Source: Gammaproteobacteria bacterium (lineage in GTDB: Bacteria > Pseudomonadota > Gammaproteobacteria > Granulosicoccales > Granulosicoccaceae). From it: DNA of 37,272 nucleotides. The stretch covers positions 1-37,272 of the forward strand of contig JAHQVR010000302.1 in assembly GCA_019634245.1 (NCBI GenBank), given 5' to 3'. Numbering within the stretch: the stretch's first letter is position 1; each line of letters opens with the position of its first letter. Below are positions 31,790 through 37,272 of this stretch, in pieces. Below the pieces are notes generated by a model. That model was not told the origin of the DNA. It was given only the letters and a program-made list of their open reading frames with translations, and did no database searches. The translations under genes were made by a program, and so were the position numbers.

Positions 31790-33364
31790 TCACTGTTTCA
31801 GGTAAACCCGATCCATTGGAGAGGAAGTTGCCCAGATACCTTCTGGTGCATTACCGACTTTCTCGCTTGATATAGTGTGGTATGGCAAGGTGTAGGCCCA
31901 GTAAACGGGTACTTCATCCGCCACGATCTTTTGGAATCTGGAGTACAGTTCTTTGCGTTTGGCAGGATCTGTTTCAGCGCCAGCGGCTTCTAGAATTTCA
32001 TCCACCTCAGCGTTCTGATAGCTTTGTGTGTTAGACCAAATCACACCTTTTTTGATGTTCGATGACTGATAAGTCCGATGTACACCGATCACTGGGTCGC
32101 CCCAATTAAACACTACGTCCCAGGTCATATCGAAGTCGTGGTTACTAATCCGATTCGCCCAGGTTGGGAAATCTGGAGCTGCTCTCACCGTGACAGCGAT
32201 GCCGATTTTCTTTAGTTGAGGCTTGATGTATTCAGCCGGTGCCTTGATGCCGGCCCAGCCATAGTCAACCGTTAGACCAAATCGGATGCCATCGTCATCT
32301 TTGGCATAGCCAGCTTCATCCAACAAGGCATTTGCCTTATCCAAATCAAGGTCGTAGTTTTCCACGTCGGGCTCATAGAACGGACTGCCAGGGTGAATGC
32401 CTGTAGCGGCCGGTGTTGTTGTGCCCAACATAATGGCTTTATTAATAAAATTACGGTCAACGGCATAAGCAATGGCTTGACGAACTTTGACATCGGCTGT
32501 TGGGCCTTTGGCGGTGTTGAAGGCTAGCCAGGCTAATGGGCCGATGGCGGCATACCCTTCTGGGTTAACGACCACACCTTCGGCTTTTTTCAGGCGATTG
32601 ATGTCCTGCGGATTTTGTTGAAATCCAGATAAGTGCACTTCGCCCGTTTCCAGCGCGATGGCGCGAGCGGATGGATCTTTGATTATGCGCATCACGATTT
32701 TATCTAAATAGGGCCGGCCTTCGATAAAGAAGTTTTCATTGCGTTCGAGAATGATGTGCTCATCGCGCTTGAACTCGACCAGTTTGAACGGGCCGCTGCC
32801 CACCACACCTTCTGAATTCGCTGGATGTGCTTTTGGGTCTTGTCCATCGCCATAGATATGCTCTGGAATGATCGGACACAATTGCGATGACATGGCCAGC
32901 AGCAGTGCCGGATGTGGTTTGCTCAATTTCAGAACCGCGGTGTTGTCATCCGGCGTTTCTACCGCAGTGACCGGAGCAAACATCGCTTTGAACGGATGGT
33001 TCTCTTGAATGGTCTTTATCGAAAATGCAACATCTTTGGAGGTTATGGGCTCGCCGTCATGAAACGTTGCGCCCTCGATGAGGTTCAGTGTCACGCTAAG
33101 ACCATCCTCGGAGACTTCCCAACTTTTGGCCAGGTACGGTTGAGGTGTCCAGTCGTCATCGTAACGCAATGGTGCAGCGAACAATTGTGTGCCCGGTTCA
33201 CCGGTGGCGATACCCGACTGCACGGCAGGGTTCAAGTGTCTGGGTGTATTTTCGATGGCTTGAATTAGTGTACCGCCCCGTACAGGATCTTCTGCCCAGA
33301 CGGCAGGTGCTAAAAGCGCTGCGCTGAGCATGCCGGTGGTGATGAGATTCCTAACGTAGTTCAT
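31790..33364 (-). CDS. Opp/Dpp-type ABC transporter substrate-binding protein (extracellular family 5)
   Basis: This 524-residue periplasmic protein has a signal peptide (LITTGMLSAALLAPAVWA, cleavage near residue 24). Family 5 features follow: the opening RGGTLIQAIENTPRHLNPA, LAKSWEVSEDGLSVTLNL with EGATFHDGEPITSKDVAFS, and later VRQAIAYAVDRNFINKAIM. Family members bind peptides, but also nickel, opines and oligosaccharides. Its operon abuts a sugar-catabolic island and no peptidase gene is present, so a sugar-containing ligand is a fair guess. GGAG lies upstream of the ATG. Confidence 0.9.
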   Translation of the reverse strand: MNYVRNLITTGMLSAALLAPAVWAEDPVRGGTLIQAIENTPRHLNPAVQSGIATGEPGTQLFAAPLRYDDDWTPQPYLAKSWEVSEDGLSVTLNLIEGATFHDGEPITSKDVAFSIKTIQENHPFKAMFAPVTAVETPDDNTAVLKLSKPHPALLLAMSSQLCPIIPEHIYGDGQDPKAHPANSEGVVGSGPFKLVEFKRDEHIILERNENFFIEGRPYLDKIVMRIIKDPSARAIALETGEVHLSGFQQNPQDINRLKKAEGVVVNPEGYAAIGPLAWLAFNTAKGPTADVKVRQAIAYAVDRNFINKAIMLGTTTPAATGIHPGSPFYEPDVENYDLDLDKANALLDEAGYAKDDDGIRFGLTVDYGWAGIKAPAEYIKPQLKKIGIAVTVRAAPDFPTWANRISNHDFDMTWDVVFNWGDPVIGVHRTYQSSNIKKGVIWSNTQSYQNAEVDEILEAAGAETDPAKRKELYSRFQKIVADEVPVYWAYTLPYHTISSEKVGNAPEGIWATSSPMDRVYLKQ

Positions 33365-33650
33365 CAGCTTCTCCGAATAGTTTTTGTGACTCCAGTTTGC
33401 CTGCTAAGCGGTGACGGTGCAAATGGTGTCGATAAGCTTAGAAAAAGCCGCCGAATTGCCATTTTCCTGACAAAAGTCGATTCTGGCGCCATAATCTCGG
33501 CCCGAAACGCTTTTCAGAAGTGTCTTAATGTCAATTCCCACTGGCTGCTGGTTCTAAATCGGTTCATACCGCCCAACTGGTCGCCCATTTGCAATAGATT
33601 GCTAACTTGTTTGGTGGTGTTTGCGCCTCTTCGTTCACACAAGGTTAACC
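33365..33650. other. Intergenic region between divergent Opp-type operon and glmU
   Basis: These 286 bases separate the leftward binding-protein gene from glmU. A good promoter for glmU lies at 33467-33495. A GGAG ribosome binding site for the leftward gene lies at the left edge and AAGG for glmU at the right edge. I see no convincing gene, riboswitch or hairpin in it. Confidence 0.6.
33467..33495 (+). promoter_or_regulatory. Sigma-70 promoter of glmU-glmS
   Basis: The -35 box CTGACA (33467-33472) and the -10 box CATAAT (33490-33495) each match the consensus at 5 of 6 bases, with the ideal 17-base spacer. It points right and would give a leader of about 150 bases before the glmU ATG. It is a prediction from pattern only. 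Confidence 0.55.
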
Positions 33651-35012
33651 ATGACAATCCGTTTTATTGTTCTTGCTGCAGGAAAGGGTACGCGTATGAA
33701 ATCCGCGCTGCCCAAAGTGCTCCATCGACTGGCTGAGAAGCCGCTGTTGGGCCATGTGCTAGATACCGCCTTTTCTTTAGATCCCGCCAGCGTTACGGTC
33801 GTGATCGGGCACGGTGCAGAGTTGGTTAAGGAGACCATTGCTCAGCCAGTCAATTGGGCATTGCAGACTGAGCAAATGGGTACGGGTCATGCGGTGATGC
33901 AAGGACTGGATGGTATTGAACAAGATGACATTGTGTTGGTCACCTACGGCGATGTGCCTTTAACGCGGGCAAGTACCTACAAAAAGCTACTCGATTCAGC
34001 GAGCAGTGATGAAATGTCTCTGCTGACGTTGATCATGGATGACCCCACCGGCTACGGACGTATCCTACGCAACGACTCAGGTGATGTGATCGGAATCGTG
34101 GAACAGAAAGATGCATCGCCTTCTGAATTGAAGATACGCGAAGGCAATGCGGGTGTCATTGCCGTGGCTGGCGGACATTTGAAACAACTCCTAAGTGCTA
34201 TCGATAACAATAACGCTCAGAACGAATACTATCTCACCGATATCTTTGCGCTGGCTCATGCGCAGGGCATCAAAATAAATACGGTGCACCCAGACGATGC
34301 CTGGGAGGTCGATGGCGTTAATTCGCGAATCCAGCTAGCCGAACTGGAGCGTGTTCACCAGCGACAAATCTCGACACAGCTTATGGAATCTGGAGTGACC
34401 TTGGCAGACCCCTCCCGCCTTGATGTGAGAGGTAGCCTGAAGACCGGTACGGACAGCCTGATTGATATCAATTGTGTGTTTGTCGGCGAGTGCGAAATCG
34501 GCAGCAATGTGGTGATAGGCCCCAATTGTCAGATCATCAATTCGATGATTGCTGATGGCACCACAGTGTTGGCGAATTGTGTCATCGAAGACTCGGTGGT
34601 AGGTACAAATTGTGATATCGGTCCGTTCGCTCGAATTCGACCCGGCTGTCATTTGGCGAACGGGGTCAAAATTGGCAACTTTTGTGAGACCAAGAAAGCC
34701 ATAATTGGTGAGGGAAGCAAAGTTAATCATCTGACTTATATCGGTGATGCCGATATAGGCAAGGATGTGAACGTGGGTGCCGGAACTATAACGTGCAATT
34801 ACGATGGTGCCTTCAAGCATCAGACTACCATTGAAGACGATGTCTTTATAGGCTCTAACAGCGCGTTGGTTGCACCCATTACCATAAAGCAGGGCGCGAC
34901 CGTGGGAGCAGGATCTACTCTGAGTAGTGATGCACCGCCAGAGCAGTTAACGCTCAATCGATCAAAACAGATTTCTTTGTCAGGCTGGAAACGGCCTAGA
35001 AAAAAACGCTAG
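33651..35012 (+). CDS. glmU: Bifunctional UDP-GlcNAc pyrophosphorylase / glucosamine-1-phosphate acetyltransferase
   Basis: This 453-residue enzyme makes UDP-N-acetylglucosamine for peptidoglycan and lipopolysaccharide. It acetylates glucosamine-1-phosphate, then transfers UMP. The N-terminal uridyltransferase domain has LAAGKGTRMKSALPKVLH and the QTEQMGTGHAV and YGDVPL motifs. The C-terminal left-handed beta helix shows hexapeptide repeats (INCVFVGECEIGSNVVIGPN, NFCETKKA and TYIGDADIG), ending with GAGTITCNYDG and ATVGAGSTL. I chose ATG 33651, which has AAGG upstream and starts the family motif; an ATG 30 bases earlier adds unrelated residues. glmS follows 30 bases later, the usual gene pair. 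Confidence 0.97.
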   Translation: MTIRFIVLAAGKGTRMKSALPKVLHRLAEKPLLGHVLDTAFSLDPASVTVVIGHGAELVKETIAQPVNWALQTEQMGTGHAVMQGLDGIEQDDIVLVTYGDVPLTRASTYKKLLDSASSDEMSLLTLIMDDPTGYGRILRNDSGDVIGIVEQKDASPSELKIREGNAGVIAVAGGHLKQLLSAIDNNNAQNEYYLTDIFALAHAQGIKINTVHPDDAWEVDGVNSRIQLAELERVHQRQISTQLMESGVTLADPSRLDVRGSLKTGTDSLIDINCVFVGECEIGSNVVIGPNCQIINSMIADGTTVLANCVIEDSVVGTNCDIGPFARIRPGCHLANGVKIGNFCETKKAIIGEGSKVNHLTYIGDADIGKDVNVGAGTITCNYDGAFKHQTTIEDDVFIGSNSALVAPITIKQGATVGAGSTLSSDAPPEQLTLNRSKQISLSGWKRPRKKR

Positions 35013-35042
35013 CGCGACCGAACGCGCGAAGGACAGCTAACT

Positions 35043-36875
35043 ATGTGTGGAATTGTAGGTGCGGTAGCCCAGCGAGATATTGCTGAAATATTGTTGATGG
35101 GCTTGCAAAGCCTGGAATATCGCGGGTATGACTCTGCGGGCATCGCCACGATTAATGGCGATGGTGAACTGCAGCGAATGCGTCGTGTGGGCAAAGTGAA
35201 ATCGTTGGTTGATGCCGTTGAGTCCTCGGGAATGCCGGGCGGTACGGGTATCGCGCATACTCGCTGGGCTACCCATGGAGAACCCAATGAACAGAACGCT
35301 CACCCCCACGTCTCTACCGATAGAATAGCGGTTGTACACAACGGTATTATTGAGAACCACGCTGAGTTACGAAAAGAGCTAAAAGCCAAAGGTTATGAAT
35401 TTACCTCCGACACAGATACGGAAGTGATTGCGCATCTGGTCGAACACGAACTAAAGACCTCAAACACCCTGTTTAGTGCGGTGCAGAATGTCGTGCGCAT
35501 GCTCGATGGTGCCTACGGTACGGTCATCATGGATCGCGAGCACCCTGAAACGTTGATCGTTGCACGATCTGGAAGCCCCTTGGTGATCGGCTATGGCATC
35601 GGTGAGCATTTTATAGCGTCTGATCAACTCGCTCTTTTGCCTGTCACCCGTAAGTTCTCGTTTCTGGAGGAGGGTGATGTTGCGGAGATTACCCGTACGT
35701 CGGTCACCATTGTGGATGAACAGGGTAACCCGGTAGAACGAGCGGTGGAGGAGTCGACGATTACTCGTGATGCGAGTGACAAGGGCAACTACCGACATTA
35801 CATGCAAAAAGAAATCTTTGAACAGCCGGTGGCTATTCAAAGAACTCTGGAGGGCCGTATCCAGGAGGGGCGTGTGTTGGATGAAGCCTTTGGTGAGCGT
35901 GCCGATGAGTTACTGCCGCAAGTGGAGCATGTACAGATTATCGCCTGTGGTACCAGTTATCACGCGGGTATGACGGCGAGATACTGGTTTGAAGAGTTTG
36001 CTGGGGTGTCGTGCAATGTGGAAATTGCCTCTGAATATCGTTACCGACAATCGTTTGTACGTCCCAACAGTTTGCTGGTAACGATTTCCCAATCGGGAGA
36101 AACAGCCGATACTTTAGCAGCGCTACGCTTGGCTCAACAACAAGGCTATATGACCAGTCTGACGCTGTGCAATGTGCCGGGTTCGTCGTTGGTTCGAGAA
36201 TCGGATATGGCCTATCTAATGAAAGCTGGTACCGAAATCGGGGTTGCTTCGACCAAGGCTTTCACTGTTCAGTTGACCGGATTGCTCATGTTGGCAGCTG
36301 CGGTAGGCCAGCATAAGGGGCTGGCAGCTGAGACTCAGAAAAATATTGTGTCTGCGCTGCAAAGTCTGCCTTCAAAAATTGAACAGGTGCTGTCTATGGA
36401 TGACGCGATTCAAGGCTTAGCGGAAGATTTTGCAGACAAGCACCACAGTTTGTTTCTCGGTCGCGGTGATCAATACCCGATTGCGATGGAAGGCGCGTTA
36501 AAGCTCAAAGAGATCTCTTACATTCACGCAGAAGCCTATGCCGCTGGTGAGTTGAAACACGGCCCACTGGCGTTGATTGATGCCGATATGCCGGTCATTG
36601 TTGTGGCGCCGAATAATGAATTGGTAGAAAAGCTAAAATCCAATGTCGAGGAGGTGCGGGCTCGCGGCGGATTGATGTATGTGTTCGCCGACAAGGACGC
36701 CCATTTTGAAAATGATGAAACGATGACGGTGCTAGAAGTCGCACACTGCGATCGACTGATAGCCCCCATCATCTATACGATTCCGTTGCAATTGTTGTCC
36801 TATCATGTGGCGATCATTAAGGGCACGGATGTTGATCAACCGCGTAACTTGGCAAAATCGGTCACGGTTGAATAA
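35043..36875 (+). CDS. glmS: Glutamine-fructose-6-phosphate aminotransferase (isomerizing)
   Basis: This 610-residue enzyme makes glucosamine-6-phosphate from fructose-6-phosphate and glutamine, the first step toward UDP-GlcNAc. The N-terminal glutaminase starts with the nucleophile Cys after Met ([12 protein letters not shown]) and has the family motifs YRGYDSAG and HTRWATHG. Two SIS sugar-isomerase domains follow, with [38 protein letters not shown] and [17 protein letters not shown]. The end, [11 protein letters not shown], is the conserved C-terminus, so the protein is complete. AAGGA lies upstream of the ATG. I see no glmS ribozyme, as expected outside Gram-positives. Confidence 0.97.
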   Translation: MCGIVGAVAQRDIAEILLMGLQSLEYRGYDSAGIATINGDGELQRMRRVGKVKSLVDAVESSGMPGGTGIAHTRWATHGEPNEQNAHPHVSTDRIAVVHNGIIENHAELRKELKAKGYEFTSDTDTEVIAHLVEHELKTSNTLFSAVQNVVRMLDGAYGTVIMDREHPETLIVARSGSPLVIGYGIGEHFIASDQLALLPVTRKFSFLEEGDVAEITRTSVTIVDEQGNPVERAVEESTITRDASDKGNYRHYMQKEIFEQPVAIQRTLEGRIQEGRVLDEAFGERADELLPQVEHVQIIACGTSYHAGMTARYWFEEFAGVSCNVEIASEYRYRQSFVRPNSLLVTISQSGETADTLAALRLAQQQGYMTSLTLCNVPGSSLVRESDMAYLMKAGTEIGVASTKAFTVQLTGLLMLAAAVGQHKGLAAETQKNIVSALQSLPSKIEQVLSMDDAIQGLAEDFADKHHSLFLGRGDQYPIAMEGALKLKEISYIHAEAYAAGELKHGPLALIDADMPVIVVAPNNELVEKLKSNVEEVRARGGLMYVFADKDAHFENDETMTVLEVAHCDRLIAPIIYTIPLQLLSYHVAIIKGTDVDQPRNLAKSVTVE

Positions 36876-36915
36876 TGCCTTGATGAGTGCTGCGTAAATC
36901 GCTTAACCTGCACCC

Positions 36916-37209
36916 ATGACTGACAATACTGAATCTGAAGCTAACGTTCGATTTCGAAAAATGGCTGATCGTTTTATCGACACAGCCAATCGCCAATTAA
37001 ACGATACCGAGCCAGCTATGGTGAACTCCTCGTTTCTGTATGGCGCCTCGCGATTCTGTGCGTTCGTGACTACTCAGAAAACCGGTAATTTAAGCCGCTT
37101 CGACGAGATGCACGATGAGGCTGTTGAGTACTACACTGAAGAATTTAAAAAGATGCTGCTGGAAAATCTATCCCATTATCGAGCAGCCTTGGAGAAAGAC
37201 TCCAAGTAA
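36916..37209 (+). CDS. DUF3144 family protein
   Basis: This 97-residue protein matches the DUF3144 family by its pattern RFRKMADRFIDTANRQ, SSFLYGASRFCAFV and YYTEEFKKMLLENLSHY. It is predicted to be mostly alpha-helical and cytosolic, without a signal peptide. Such proteins are common in gammaproteobacteria and have no known function. It lies 40 bases after glmS with no obvious terminator between, so it may be co-transcribed. Its last 34 bases overlap the convergent partial gene at the window edge. Confidence 0.85.
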   Translation: MTDNTESEANVRFRKMADRFIDTANRQLNDTEPAMVNSSFLYGASRFCAFVTTQKTGNLSRFDEMHDEAVEYYTEEFKKMLLENLSHYRAALEKDSK

Positions 37210-37272
37210 GTTTCCAACGCCGCAAGGCCATCATCCAAACCGTGCCGGCCAAAGCCTAATCGAAATCGGTCG
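37176..37272 (-). CDS. PLP-dependent aminotransferase, C-terminal fragment (cut by window edge)
   Basis: On the minus strand an open frame enters from the right edge and ends in TAA at 37176-37178. It encodes 31 residues, opening FRLGFGRHGLDDGLAALETY. The FRLGFGR then a short helix ending in LETYL is typical of the C-terminus of class I/II aminotransferases. The rest of the gene lies outside the window, so the call rests on this short piece. It overlaps the end of the DUF3144 gene in convergent orientation. Confidence 0.5.
   Translation of the reverse strand, partial: DRFRLGFGRHGLDDGLAALETYLESFSKAAR

Noticed and set aside
34900..35042. glmS ribozyme upstream of glmS
   Set aside because: Only 30 bases separate glmU and glmS and no ribozyme-like structure is present; this regulation is typical of Gram-positive bacteria.

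Overview
The window looks like a piece of chromosome from a free-living, probably marine, gammaproteobacterium. The indications are Gram-negative-style glmU-glmS genes, a DUF3144 protein, many periplasmic-binding-protein transporters, a probable sulfonate/cysteine PLP lyase next to a betaine-type ABC transporter, and roughly balanced base composition. I have a weak impression of a Granulosicoccus-like lineage, but nothing here proves a genus. There are no rRNA or tRNA genes, no CRISPR array and no insertion sequence that I can see.

Layout. (1) Positions 1-4490: a DUF222/HNH endonuclease-like gene, a small secreted protein, a membrane-anchored AraC-type regulator divergent from a secreted alpha/beta hydrolase, and a strong bidirectional hairpin terminator. 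(2) Positions 4462-10139: a LysR regulator divergent from a PLP-dependent D-cysteine desulfhydrase/L-cysteate sulfo-lyase (CuyA-like) gene, followed by a glycine-betaine-type ABC transporter (binding protein, ATPase, permease with a long extra N-terminal part). (3) Positions 10148-27942: a sugar or polyol catabolic island built around one GntR/FCD regulator (22514) and one short promoter region. Leftward run 12 genes: a TIM-barrel enzyme, a Gfo/Idh/MocA dehydrogenase, a MalK-like ATPase, a binding protein, two permeases, a second MalK-like ATPase, a tiny three-helix membrane protein, a cupin, a tagatose-3-epimerase-like enzyme, a PfkB kinase and split DhaK plus DhaL. Rightward run the regulator, an SDR, a fused DhaK-DhaL kinase, a second TIM-barrel enzyme and a second Gfo/Idh/MocA dehydrogenase. 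(4) Positions 27903-33364: a complete leftward Opp/Dpp-type ABC operon (binding protein, two permeases, two ATPases) that meets the island tail to tail. (5) Positions 33467-37272: glmU, glmS, a DUF3144 gene, and the 3' end of a leftward aminotransferase-like gene at the edge.

The most interesting region is the island in (3), possibly with the Opp-type system in (4). It has two complete uptake systems, two dehydrogenase/TIM-barrel pairs, an epimerase and three kinases (two of the dihydroxyacetone/tetrulose type), but no glycoside hydrolase and no aldolase. This suggests that a glycoside or unusual sugar is opened by oxidation, elimination and reduction (as in 3-keto-glycoside or levoglucosan-type chemistry), and that C3/C4 ketose products are phosphorylated by the Dha-type kinases. 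The substrate cannot be read from the sequence.

Two other points stand out. The two ATPases of the island transporter have complementary defects: one lacks the H-loop histidine and the other has a damaged ABC signature. Together they predict one working and one dead ATP site. In addition, all three binding-protein genes in the window are followed by a stem-loop before the next transporter gene, as expected when the binding protein is made in excess.
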